A DNA stretch of 64,000 nucleotides from Dipteris shenzhenensis. Its lineage: Eukaryota; Polypodiophyta; Polypodiopsida; Gleicheniales. Shown piece after piece: positions 1-11,337 of this stretch. The stretch lies in NCBI GenBank assembly GCA_047967505.1, contig CM106538.1; one strand, given 5' to 3'. The position numbers and the translations under genes are program-made. Numbering within the stretch: position 1 is the stretch's first letter; every line of letters begins with the position of its first letter. The notes under the pieces are model-generated. The model saw only the letters and a program-made list of their open reading frames with translations, made no database searches and was not told where the DNA came from.

Positions 1-56
1 GTTTAGCATATATTTTTTTGCATATATTTCTATGCACAGATTGGAGCTCTCCCACT

Positions 57-275
57 ATGCAGTCTGAAACCGATGGAGGACTGGTGCTAGCGAAGGAAGG
101 TGAGCTGGCTAAATGGTGCAGACAAGACTAATTCCTGAACGTTCCATCATCGAATCTCTTCACCCAAGAAAGTGATAGTGATTCTAACTCAAAGGACGGG
201 GAACTTGAGACAAACATTAATTGTAGCGGACATACAAATATGAACAATCGTAGTAATCATCACGCTGCCTCTTGA
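57..275 (+). other. Possible coding remnant, unidentified
   Basis: From the ATG at 57 one frame reads 72 codons to a TGA at 273 with a single interrupting TAA at 129. The downstream half is rich in Ser, Asp and Asn (TQESDSDSNSKDGELE), which looks like disordered coding sequence rather than random DNA. I do not recognise the family and the window edge hides any upstream part. It may equally be chance. Confidence 0.15.
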
Positions 276-387
276 ATACTCTGAATCTTCACACTACCTT
301 TCGAATACTCTGAACCATCACGCAACTTCTAGAATCATGTGCATCTCATTACAAGCTGAAGCCAAGAAAATGATCCTATGAACTATT

Positions 388-3049
388 ACTACATGTACAA
401 GTGAAGCCAATAAAAGAACTACTCTGGAACTTCTGCTGTTGCTCAACTATATGGTGTACGAAAAGAAATGCCATTAATTACTTACACATAAAACACTTTG
501 GCTCTATGGAAAACAGTTAACGGGTTGACACACGGGCAGTCACATGGGCTAGAATGGGCCATTTATAGGCACACAAATGGTGGGCAGTGGCCAATCTATA
601 GCATCATTTCACAGGTCAATGGGAGTAAAAAGGGTTGCCAGACTAGTTGAGAAAAGTTAAGCACTCCTTGGCAGAATTACATTGATAAGGTACTTAGATT
701 AGATGATAGTGGACTCAAGTTATGTAAAACTTAGCACTAAAGATCGTATCCATATACTCCATTCACTCAAGATATGTAAAACTTGATACTAAAGCTCGTA
801 TCCCTATAGTCCATTCACTCATCATGCATGAGAGGGGTATATACACTAGGGATGCACTGATAATGGCATTTCATGAACCCACGTTTTGATGTAGTATTTC
901 TACAAACACTACCGTTACATCGTCTAAGCCTATCACACTTTTCATACACTACAGCTCATATCCCTATAGTCCATTCACTCATCATGAATGCATGAGAGGA
1001 GTATATGCACTAGGGATGCATTCATAATGGCATTTCAAGAAACCTCATTTTGATGTAGTATTTCTACAAACACTACCCTTGCATCGTCTAAGGCTCCCAC
1101 ACTTGTCATACACATTAATAAGGGCATTTCTCACAGTAATATCTGACTCAACAATCTGACTCAACAGTAGAGGCTTGAATCATTGGAATTTATTCTAGGG
1201 TTGCTACACTCAAAGATGCATCCACATCAGAAACGAAGATGATCTTGTATAGCTATTGGCAATCGATGGGAGTTTGTTGTTGTTGCAAGGAATGCCCAAG
1301 AAATTGCTAAATCTAAAGGATTAATTGGTCCAAGTTTTGAAGCATGTTGAACTCCCTACTTGTCCCACAAAAATTGTAAAAATACTCCATCTGATCTCTA
1401 ATGCAATAATAATTTGGAGGAGGCCAAGGCTTACTCTTGCATGGGCTAAGAGTCCCCCTGTCCATAATTACTATTCGGGATGAGCATCTTTGCAAAGAAG
1501 CAACCAAATGTTTGGTACATTGAGGTGGGCTTAAATTTTCAAGGTGGAATAAATGATAGGGAAAGGGATTTTACCTCTTGTCTATGGTTGCTAGGCTCCG
1601 CCTTTGGACACTACAACCATGCAACAAGCATCCAACTAGGTTTATCCTCATTATCATATTGGCAAATTCTATTCTTTGTGTGTTCCTCTTCATTGCTTTC
1701 TTTGGAGGAAGGAGCAGTTGGCTTCTTCAGAGGAAGAAATTCCTCAAGATCAGCCGTGTCACTTGTGCTCTGTAACTTAAATGATTGTTTAAGTTGCAAC
1801 TCACTTGAACTTGAGGCCTCCTTTGGGATGATAGCCACATTCATCCAACTGCTATTTGGACAACACATCAATAGCTAACATAGAGGAGAAACAAAGATAG
1901 AGACAAACAACTGCTCTTTGGACACCTCAATAGTTGAGATAGAGGAGAGACAAAGACACAGATATAGACAAAGACAGTAGCGGTGTCTCCATCCCCTCCA
2001 AATCCAAAGTTTATGTGAGTAACTTTGATTTCTCCCTCACCAATAGTGACAGTTGCAACTCACTTGAACTTGAGGCCTCCTTTGGGATAATGGCCACATT
2101 CTGCTCTTTGGACAATACCTGTATAGTTGAGATAGAGGAGAAATGAAGACAAAGACAGAGACCTACTTTTTGGACACCTCAATAGTTGAGATAAACCATA
2201 GGGACTTGCTTCATCGCCAAGCCCTACTTGTAGGTGAAGATTAAACTAGCCACACAAATCACACTATGCTTCAGATTCTAGTCCACATGTTCACAAAAAG
2301 TATACTGGCATAGATGCAAAGATCTAGAGAGATGTATAGCCAAATAGACAAAAGCTGCAAAATGAACTACATGAAGTAAAAGTTAACATGTACCATGTGA
2401 ACCGCCAGAAATCTAAGGGACAGATCTATTCTATCTGATGCTCAATCTCCAAGTTCTGCCACATGCCCTTTGTAGGCTCTTTTTGGCTGCTGGGAAACCT
2501 ATTGGATTGCATGCTTGCTACCCCATAGCGGGGTAGTTTAAAGACTGAAATGGAGGTTGCTTGCTGTAGCCCCCTTGCTACTCTGCACTGCAACCAATGG
2601 TAAGGTACTATTCTTAGATTGATCCTAGACCTTCCTGCTGCTCCCGTCTGCACCCACAATATGAGGTGTAGACCTTGATCTGGGCCTCGCTGCTACTCCA
2701 GTGTGTATCCAATACTGAGGCACATGAATGCCTTTGCAAGGTACCTAATGGGCCCTCTTATATCGGGCTATTTGCCCTCAAAACTCACCAATAGCAGAGC
2801 CACATAGTGGACTGAACCAATATATGACACCCGACCAGTAGCAGCTTTTCATGCTCTAGAACAGCTGTATAGCAGGGCTGCCCACTTTCGATAGTACCCA
2901 AGGTAAGGGATGACTATAATCCTGCAACATGGATGTTGGAGGTGACCTCAAATTCTATAGAGACCCACTTGCAGATAGATTCTGCACAGCAGAGTAAACC
3001 AAAAGTCTGATCTCTTCATGTATGAACTATTTTGAATCCTTTCCAGAGC
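388..3049. repeat. Tandem duplication of 2.65 kb, copy 1
   Basis: This block and the next are direct copies lying head to tail. The segment beginning 'caagtgaagccaataaaag' near 391 recurs near 3059, and the segment ending 'cctttccagagcacta' near 3050 recurs near 5694. Divergence by eye is a few percent, with scattered substitutions and small indels. Short frames at 1480-1878 (copy 1) and 4196-4489 (copy 2) are related but open over different lengths, so I do not call them genes. No retrotransposase, transposase, LTR ends or inverted repeats were recognised. Confidence 0.85.
793..1110. repeat. Two 160-bp subrepeats inside copy 1
   Basis: The segment starting 'agctcgtatccctatagtcc' at 793 recurs with changes at about 953. 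Both contain 'gatgtagtatttctacaaac' and a 'cactagggatgca' block. The same pair exists in the second large copy (about 3450-3770), so this internal duplication is older than the 2.65-kb one. Confidence 0.7.
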
Positions 3050-5697
3050 ACTATCTACAAGTGAAGCCAATAAAAGAACTACTCTGGAACTTCTGCTCTT
3101 GCTCGTCTATATGGTGTACGAAAAGAAACACCATTAATTACTTACACGTAAAACACTTTGGCTCTATGGAAAATAGTTAAAGGGTTGACACACGGGCAGT
3201 TACATGGGCTAGAATGGGCCATTTACACGCACACAAATGGTGGGCAGTGCCCAGTCTATAGCATTGTTTCATAGGTCAATGGGAGTAAAAAGGGCTGCTA
3301 GACTAGTTGAAAAAGGTTAAGCGCTCATTGGCAGCATTGCATTGATAAGGTACTTAGATTAGATGATAACGGACTCAAGTTATGTAAAACTTAGCACTAA
3401 AGATCGTATCCATATACTCCATTCACTCAAGATATGTAAAACTTGACACTAAAGCTCGTATCCCTATAGTCCATTCACTCATCATGCATGAGAGGGGTAT
3501 ATACACTAGGGATGCACTGATAATGGCATTTCACAAACCCACGTTTTGATGTAGTATTTCTACAAACACTACCCTTACATCATCTAAGGCTATCACACTT
3601 TTCATACACTACAGCTTGTATCCCTATAGTCCATTCATTCATCATGCATGAGAGGAGTATATGCACTAGGGATGCATTCATAATGGCATTTCAAGAAACC
3701 TCATTTTGATGTAGTATTTCTACAAACACTGCCCTTGCATCGTCTAAGGCTCCCACACTTGTCATACACATTAATAAGGGCATTTCTCATAGTAATATCT
3801 GACTCAACAATAGAGGCTTGAATCATTGGAATTTGTTCTAGGGTTGCTACACTCACAGATGCATCCACATCAAAAGCAAAGATGATCTTGTATAGCTATT
3901 GGCAATCGATGGGAGTTTGTTGTTGTTGCAAGGAATGCCCAAGAAATTGCTAAATCTAAAGGATTAATTGGTCCAAGTTTTGGAGCATGTTGAACTCCCT
4001 ACTTGTCCCACAAAAATTGTAAAAATACTCCATCTGATCTCTAACACAATAATAATTTGGAGGAGGTCAAGGCTTGCTCTTGCATGTGCTGAGAGTCCCC
4101 CTGTCCATAATTACTATTTGGGATGAGCGTCTTTGCAAAGAAGCAACCAAATGTTTGGTACACTGAGCTGAGCTTAAATTTTCAAGGTGGAATAAATGAT
4201 AGGGAAAGGGATTACCTCTTGTCTATGGCTGCTAGGCTCCGCCTTTGGACACTACGACCATGCAACAAGCATCCAACTAGGTTTGTCCTCATTGTCATAT
4301 TGGCAAATTCTATTCTCTGTGTGTTCCTCTTCATTGCTTTCTTTGGAGGAAGGAGTAGTTGGCTTCTTCAGAGGAAGAAATTCCTCAAGATCAACCCTGT
4401 CGCTTGTGCTCTATAACTCAAATGATTGTTTAAGTTGCAACTCACTTGAACTTGAGGCCTCCTATGGGATGATGGCCACATTCATCTAACTGCTATTTGG
4501 ACAACACATCAATAGCTGAGATAAAGGAGAAACAAAGATAGAGACAAACAACTGCTCTTTGGACACCTCAATAGTTGAGATAGAGGAGAGACAAAGACAC
4601 AGATAGAGACAAAGATAGTAGCGGTGTCTCCGTCCCCTCCAAATTCAAAGTTTATGTGAGTAACTTCAATTTCTCCCTCACCAATGGTGACAATTGCAAC
4701 TCACTTGAACTTGAGGCCTCCTTTGGGATAATGGCCACATTCTGCTCTTTGGACAATACCTGTATAGCTGAGATAGAGGAGAAATGAAGATAGAGACAGA
4801 GACCTTCTCTTTGGACACCTCAATAGTTGAGATAAACCAGAGGGACTTGCTTCATTGCCAAGCCCTACTTGCAGGTAAAGATTAAACTAGCTAAACAAAT
4901 CACACAATGCTTCAGATTCTAGTCCACATGTTCACAAAAAGTATACTGGCATAGATGGAAAGATCTAGAGAGACGTATAGCGAAATAGACAAAAGCTCCA
5001 AAATGAACTACATGAAGTAAAAGTTAATGTGTACCATGTGAACCGCCAAAAATCTAAGGGACAGATCTATTCTATTTGATGCTCAATCTCGAAGTTCTTC
5101 CACATGCCCTTTGTAGGCTCTTCTTGGCTGCTGGGAAACCTGTTGGATTGCATGCTTGCTACCCCATAGCGGGGCAGTTTAAAAACTGAAATGGAGGTTG
5201 CTTGCTGTAGCCCCCTTCCTGCTCTACACTGCAACCAATGGTGAGGTACTATTCTTGGACTGATCCTAGACCTTCCTACTGCTCCCGTCTACACCCACAA
5301 TATGAGGTACTATAGACCCTGATCCGGGCCTCGCTGTTGCTCCAGTGTGTATCCAATATTGAGGCACATGAATACCTTTGCAAGGTCCCTAATCGGCCCT
5401 CTTATATCAGGCTATTTGCCCTTTGAACTCATCGACAGTAGAGCCACAGAGTGGACTGACCCAATCCATAACACCCGACCAATAGCAACTTTTCATGCTC
5501 CAGAATAGCTGTATAGCAGGGCTGCCCACTTCTAGGAATACCCAAGATAAGGGATGACTATAATCCTGCAACATGGATGTTGGAGGTGACCTCAAATTCT
5601 ATAGAGATCAACTTGTAGATAGATTTTGCACAAGAGTATACCAAAAATCTGATCTCTTCATGTATGAACTATTTCGAATCCTTTCCAGAGCACTAGC
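3050..5697. repeat. Tandem duplication of 2.65 kb, copy 2
   Basis: Second direct copy of the block that starts near 388. It contains the same internal subrepeats and the same 'gagatagaggag' stretches. Similarity ends abruptly after 'cctttccagagcacta' near 5695, where unrelated sequence begins. Its nature is unknown: part of an unrecognised non-autonomous element or a segmental duplication. Confidence 0.85.
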
Positions 5698-6083
5698 AGC
5701 ATCTACCCATAAATTCAATGCAAAAGCAATGCACATAGTGTCTCTTTAAGCCATTCATTTATGAGGCTGCTAGATGTGAGTTCAGAGAGTCATCAAGTTG
5801 GGTTTCAGATCAAGGAGTCATCTGCAACTCGAAGTATCTTCCTTGTTTCATGGCATGACTCTAATTATTTATTTTTCCTTTCAGTCTCGAGCATTTTCTA
5901 AACGATAGAAGCTTAGAAATGACAGTTGAAAGGGCAATGCACTGCTTAAAAGAGTTTCCATGTAAACATCGAAGCTTTTAACAAAAGCTTTTATGTGAAT
6001 CCACATGTTAGCTTAAATGTTTAATAAGTGCACTCTCCGGTAGTTTAAGAACTAAGTCCATAGCATAACTTGCATGCTTTAGA
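5698..6083. other. Unassigned spacer
   Basis: About 390 bases between the large tandem duplication and the uniporter pseudogene. I see no ORF, repeat or RNA gene. Confidence 0.5.
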
Positions 6084-6566
6084 TTAGTATGGACAGTTTA
6101 AAGTCTTAAGTCGAAAGACTTGAAATGATGTAACAAGCACACAAAGGATGGGTACAAACTTTGCAAGATCCCCTGAAAATCTACTGTTTGCGAAAGAGGA
6201 TGAGTTCAGAAGTCGTGATTGTCCTTTTTCACAAGGTGGTAGACCACATTGCATCTGCAGTTCCTTGAACCTTTCTACATTGAAGTGCCGTTTTTTCATA
6301 AGCTTCCTTTGCTTAGAAGAAACAAGTATACGCATAAAATCCTGAAAAGATGGATTTCTAGAGGTAAGAATGAAATACAAAAAACCAGCTATGAGGACAA
6401 CAGATGATACAAAGAATGCAATGGGTTCCATCAAATCCCATGATAACTCCTAGAAAGTGAGGCGGAAGAAAAGTAAGGTCTGCAATATGACGACCACCAG
6501 AGCTGTTCAGAACATTTTGCACGCTTTCCTTAGTGCGATTCTGTCAATCTCTTCTTTCTCCTTCTG
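6084..6566 (-). pseudogene. Mitochondrial calcium uniporter (MCU) pseudogene fragment
   Basis: Read on the minus strand, one frame gives the C-terminal part of a plant MCU, the pore-forming subunit of the inner-mitochondrial-membrane calcium channel. Visible in order are a charged coiled-coil end (KEKEEIDRIALRKA), a first membrane helix (TALVVVILQTLLFFRLTF), the pore motif SWDLMEP, a second membrane helix (IAFFVSSVVLIAGFLYFILT), and the matrix tail (SKQRKLMKKRHFNVERF). Clear homology spans 6246-6566; an unrelated tail continues to a stop at 6084. Two in-frame stops break it: TGA at 6507-6509 before the first helix, and TAG at 6450-6452 just before ELSWDLMEP. Both fall where the family normally has Trp, so each is explained by one G-to-A change. 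The N-terminal domain and transit peptide were not found upstream. An intact gene using the TAG as part of an intron acceptor is unlikely, because homology continues in frame through it. Confidence 0.85.
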
Positions 6567-7564
6567 CACACCGCTCACAGTCCTCACCTAATTGCAAGGT
6601 CGTCCTTGTAGTTTCTAGCAATCATACAGTTTCAATGTGAAAACAGATGGAAGATGAATACACAGGGCTACCAAGACTTAGCAGGCAAAGACGATTGAGA
6701 GAACAGCACCAAGCGCAATAGCAGGCGATGGCGATAGAGAAAACAACACTAGGAGCAGCCGCTGCTACTATGGCGATGGTGAAACATGAACAATAGTAAG
6801 CTTTGATGATCGCAATGACATGAAATTTCCAAAAAAGGAAATCTAGTAGGGTGGACGACAAAACAGAGCAAGAAGGCGATTTGACTAAACAGAGCAAGAA
6901 GGCAGAGCAAGAAGGCAGTTAGACGAGACGATGGGAAGCAACGTTTGATTTGGAGGAAGTTTCTTGAATCATTAAAAAATGAAAATGAAAATTTAAACCT
7001 GAACCTGACACGTGGCTTCACCAGAGGGCAGATTTCCTTTTTATGTCACAATGCTACCTGCCTAAAGACAAGAAACACTCCTTCATACAAGTTAGTTTTT
7101 TGTATGCCTATTCATTTCAATTTTTCTAGGACAATGAAATACGATCTACTCCCAATATGTCAAGAAATGCAATACGCGTTATCTATGGCATTTTAAAGGT
7201 GCAATGCAAAAATACATGGTCCCAATTCAAAACAACTTCTATTCTTGCATCTAGAAGTAGCATGCTCTAGTAGTCTTGCAAGATAATATAAGACACGTTC
7301 TGAAACTCTTCTGAAATAAAATGCTGAGCAAGTTTCGCCAAACCTTTTTAAAATCAACCTTAAAGTCCAAAACGATCGATCAGTCGACTGCCCGGATCTA
7401 GTTTATTCATTCAAATAATTTTCAATATACAAAGAGCAACCGGCTTGCCCAATGGTTTTGTCTTCTTTGGTTCGTAAGGGTCTTCGTGGATGATCTGGTG
7501 TTTGACACCTGTTCTTATAAGCATAACAAAGAATCATCAATGTGAGAGGCACATTGGCCTCTGT
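6567..7564. other. Intergenic stretch
   Basis: About 1 kb between the uniporter fragment and the pectinesterase 3' end. Short frames at 6622-7021 on the minus strand are Ser/Phe/Cys-rich without recognisable domains and do not extend the uniporter. No repeat or RNA gene is seen. Confidence 0.4.
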
Positions 7565-7570
7565 TTTATT
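7565..7570 (-). terminator. Candidate polyadenylation signal of the pectinesterase gene
   Basis: The minus strand reads AATAAA here, about 130 bases after the pectinesterase stop codon, a plausible distance for a plant 3' UTR. The assignment rests only on motif and position. Confidence 0.4.
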
Positions 7571-7698
7571 CACCCCAATCTCTGTTTTTGAAAAATATTA
7601 AGAAAGGAAGGTGCCAAACTGCTGTTTTTGAAGCTCTAGTGTTCAAAGACGATTGTGTGCATGGACCTACTCCATCCAGATTCCAGACGGCTTCTGCT

Positions 7699-9405
7699 TT
7701 ACTTCGGTAGCCACTCTTTACCGTCAATGAAGGAAATGCTGAGAAACGGTAGAGCCTGCTTTTTTGTGAGGTTTTGGGACCACTTCACTCTGCCCGCCCT
7801 GTTAGCACCTGGACCAAAGCATTGGTACTCACCGTAGAAGACCCGTCTATATGAAAAGACAGCCATTAATTCAGAAGTTAGCGGACGCTTTTGAATCGTA
7901 GCATATTATAGACATTATAGCACGCACAGTTGAAATGAAAATTTACTTTTGATCGGCTGGAATGTTCCAGTCGTTCCAGCCTTGCGGCACAATTATGTTC
8001 GCGAAGTATGTGTATAGGTATACGATCCTGGAGTATGGTCCCCAGGATCTGCCTAAGTAAATAGACCCGGAACCCGTGACAACGCAATGCACGAATGAGT
8101 AACCGGTGTTTTCTCTCGGTGTCAACCGCTTCTGGGCAGCAATAGACCCGTAGGGGTTCGCGATGGAGTGGATATGGCATTTCTGCAGTCATGACGCAGC
8201 CAGGAGTGTTGGAACTGTCATACGTGCCGAATATACAACTATTGAAGGCGAAACTAGCGGTAGCACAAGTCAACGTACCACAAAGAGCGAGCGGGCATCG
8301 CCAAAAATAAAATCAATCGACCCCTCAATGTAACAATTATAGTAGTAGTAACGTCCACTTTGATCGTAGAGTGTGTCCTGTGCTCCAAAGAAACTGCATC
8401 TGTAGAAAGCAGCCATGTCACCGAGGATTCGGAAAGCAACAGCTTGTCTGCCCACCGCCCCGCCAGGGGGAGCTGGAGCCGTGTTCTGCGAAATGATAAC
8501 ATATCAGTAATAGCTACAAAGAGCGCCATGAGATTTTTTCGACGGAGAGCTCAGAATATGTGCTTCAGATGTGAAGCACGAACGTAAAATGTCTCAGCGA
8601 ACGTGCTCTTGATCATACCCTGAATGAAATATCTAGGGCAATGAAGTTAGCCGATTTCACTGTTACAGAGGCGCTACCAGAGGTGCTGAGAGGTTTCCCG
8701 TTCTTTCCTTTGTCGGAAGCAATGTCGCCCCATTCGATGTAAGTAAGCGTAGCTCCGTCCCCTTTAAATGTTATAAAGGGTTTACTGGCTGGTATCAAGA
8801 CCTTCTCTCTGCACAATTGAGTTTAGATGCAAAAACGATTTAGATTCAGAGCGGAATGTAGCGCAATATATTCTTTGTGGATTCGTCTCGTGATTCGAAA
8901 CTAATGAAGTAACAGGAGCTGACGTGAAGTGAAAATGTTAAGTTTAATTTTCTTTCAATTCGTACCTGTAGATACCCTTCTTCACGTAGATGACAACGCG
9001 CTTCTTGTTGTTCTCGGGAACTTTGTCGATGGCAGCCTGGACTGTCTTGAATTTACCCGAGCCATCCTTCGCAACGACGTAAATCTGGGGAGAAGAAGGC
9101 GATTTTGCGGTCTCTACAAGCTTGCGATCAGCGTATAACTCCACGAGCTTCTTCTCGACGTGCTTTTTACATTTGAGCTTCTTCACCTGCTTCTCGAAAA
9201 CGTCGTCTCGATAGTACGCAGGTCTGGAGGGAAGCGTTGAGCCGTGGTCATCATCAGCGGGGTCAGGGTGGTATTTTTTACCGATGGTTTTGATCCAAGA
9301 GGAGAATTCGTCATCAGGGCTAGTGAGCGAGAGGACGAGGGAAGGGGCTGGGGCAAGGAGGAAAGCGAGGCTGGAAGCAAGGATGAGGAGGGTGGTTGAC
9401 TTCAT
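7699..9405 (-). CDS. Pectinesterase (pectin methylesterase), five exons
   Basis: Secreted cell-wall enzyme that removes methyl esters from homogalacturonan. Exons on the minus strand: 9405-8966, 8808-8619, 8485-8279, 8182-7947 and 7846-7699. They total 1221 bases, an uninterrupted 406-residue protein plus stop. All four introns (96-157 bases) are GT-AG and each join restores family sequence. The start at 9405 (gccaccATG) precedes a signal peptide of about 26 hydrophobic residues ([12 protein letters not shown]...). All five family motifs are present: GIYREK (144-149), QAVAF (Gln224), QDTL (Asp247), DFIFG (Asp268) and LGRSW (Arg324, Trp326). Thus the two catalytic Asp, the transition-state Gln and the binding Arg are kept. 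LGRSW replaces the commoner LGRPW. There is no N-terminal inhibitor (PMEI) domain, so it belongs to the group lacking a pro-region. The C-terminus [10 protein letters not shown] is normal. The gene looks functional; the specific paralogue is not assigned. Confidence 0.95.
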
Positions 9406-9452
9406 GGTGGCGGAGATGATCAAAGGTGTATGTAGTTGATGCAGAAGCTCTC

Positions 9453-9462
9453 TATATATATA
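9453..9462 (-). promoter_or_regulatory. TATA box of the pectinesterase gene
   Basis: TATATATATA lies 48 bases upstream of the pectinesterase ATG on the minus strand. Transcription would start near 9425-9430, giving a 5' UTR of only about 20-25 bases. No other ATG intervenes. Confidence 0.6.
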
Positions 9463-9594
9463 CAGTACGTATAATCTAATTCGTGAGGCGACATGTAAAA
9501 GACGTGCAGCTGATCAGGAGCTGGCTGCAAGCTGTGAATGATAGAATCTTTGACGCGAGAGCAAAGCATCCGCGATTGCGCCGGGCTTACTTGT

Positions 9595-10150
9595 AGTTAA
9601 TCGATTTTACGTAGAATCAATCGATTTGGCTTCATAAGTTTGATTTCTTCCACCGGGCCTTGATGGATGGATCGACCAAAGCTACCCAAAATGCAGGATA
9701 TCCCGCATGACGGAGTCAAATCGATCGAAGCTTCTTAATTCATCAATTTTACGTAGATTTGTTCGACCAGGTCCTGATGGATCGATCGATCAAAGGTTAT
9801 CCTATAAAATGCGGGGATATCCCGCGGGTAATGAAATCGACCTTAATTCAGCGATTTTCCGTGGAGTCAATTGTGGAGGCAATTCATTATTTTTTGGTTT
9901 CAGGCCTTGATGGATGGATCGATCAAAGTTTATCTTCAAATGCAGTGACATCCCGCATGTAGTTAAATCGATCGAAGCTCCTAAATTCATCGATTTTACG
10001 TGGAATCGATCCACTGTATGATTTTTTGGCTTCATAAACTTGATTTCTTCTACCAAGCCTTGATGGATCGATCGATAAAAGGATATCCTGTAATGATGCA
10101 GGGATATCCCCCATTAATCAAATCAGTCGAAGCTCCTATCGGTTCTATCG
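9595..10150. repeat. ATCGAT-rich tandem array, about four degenerate units
   Basis: Units of roughly 115-150 bases repeat near 9658, 9772, 9907 and 10059. Each carries 'ccttgatggatSgatcgat', then a near-palindromic 'gcgggatatcccgc'-type core, then 'aaatcgatcgaagct' and 'tcgattttacgtggaatcgat'. The short frames here are by-products of the repeat. It begins about 190 bases upstream of the pectinesterase ATG, so it sits in or next to that promoter region. A regulatory role is speculation. Confidence 0.75.
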
Positions 10151-10659
10151 GTTGCATGAGGCTTGACTTGAGGCGCTTTTCAATCATCTATTAATATATT
10201 AATTAGGATTATGACCATTTGAAAGAATACCTAGTCACATTCGATTAGACCTCTAAATCGGATACATTGGATCCAATCAAAAGGTATGCAACCGCCCACT
10301 CCTTCATTCTGTATGAACGCATGGAGTGCCAATAGCATGCCAAGGATCGTTTGGAGGGGTGAAGAGTAGTGGCATTGAAGTTCAACCTTTAAGCTTTGAC
10401 AAAAGAGAGTACTACATGTCTTTGTGAAATTTGTTTAAATGTCGATTGTTTATCTCTTGCTGATGCCACCCTTGCAATACATCCTCAGCTTTCTCTCCCG
10501 TCATCGTGACTTCTTTGACACCAAGAAGATCATAGGGACTCCATGAAGAACCTCCTTGAAGGTCAAAGCAAGAGAAGCACCAAAGCTTCAAAAGCCTTGC
10601 TCTTACTACTAAGAAGCATTTGAGATTTACAGCTATGTCTATCTTGATAGCATTTTGCA
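10151..10659. other. Unassigned spacer
   Basis: About 500 bases with one minus-strand frame at 10412-10660 of 82 codons that matches nothing I recognise. No clear repeats. Confidence 0.3.
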
Positions 10660-10845
10660 TTGCCCTCTCAGCTATTTCATATGAACAATTTCACTGGTAT
10701 GAAACGATTGGTGAAAGATGTGCTCTATATTCCGAAGCTCAGCAAGAACCTCTTGTCAGTAGGTCAAATGACAGGACACAACTATAGAGTCATCTTCGAT
10801 GGAGATAATGCACTATCAGAGATAACTCCTGAAGATGTCAGCTAG
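10660..10845 (+). pseudogene. Ty1/Copia polyprotein scrap (protease to integrase linker)
   Basis: The 61-codon frame contains RLVKDVLYIPKLSKNLLSVGQ, the sequence that follows the aspartic protease in Copia polyproteins. Neither the catalytic protease motif nor integrase is found around it, so this is an isolated fragment. The frame ends in stops at 10843-10848 with no similarity beyond. Confidence 0.75.
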
Positions 10846-11337
10846 TAGCAAAAGGTATCAAGGAAGGACGCTTGTACAGACAGTGGTGGCTCGTGCTGCA
10901 TGCCCTCCTCTTCATCAGGATGAGGCTGGCCCATCTCATGCAGGAATATCACAAGCTCATTACTTACTTCTCTATCGTATGTTTCTAACAAGCTGATGGT
11001 GGCTTTTAGGTTTTGTTTTTGTTAGCTACATGTTAGGTACCATTGGCTACCATTATGACTTGTTGCAAATAGGTACCTATTCATTACTATTATGTTGTTA
11101 GTCAATGATTGTTCTACCTTTGGGTAGTTACATGGTAGCTACCATTGCCTAAATTGCTAGGAGTTGCTATGACTAGTTACCAAATGATGTGATTAGCTAC
11201 CAAGTGCTACCAGTGGCACTTAAGTTGGAGTTAATTGAGTGGTGGTTACATAATAACTAACTAGTAGCTACATCACACATGTGCAGATGTCTTTTTTGAA
11301 GGATGTTATAAACCACTAACGATAGGTCTCTTTTGGT

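Noticed and set aside
1480-1878. 132-codon frame in the first large repeat copy
   Set aside because: The equivalent frame in the second copy is broken early and the protein matches nothing, so there is no sign of coding constraint.
6450-6460. Intron acceptor (tttctag) directly before the uniporter pore exon
   Set aside because: Uniporter homology continues in the same frame upstream (first membrane helix, LFFRLTF), so the TAG is a stop in place of Trp, not a splice site.
7878-8273. Separate 131-codon protein overlapping the pectinesterase
   Set aside because: It reads through the intron at 8183-8278 in the wrong frame. The spliced pectinesterase accounts for this DNA.
9707-10194. Several 60-80-codon frames upstream of the pectinesterase
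   Set aside because: They are repeat-derived: each is a version of the ATCGAT-rich tandem unit on alternate strands.
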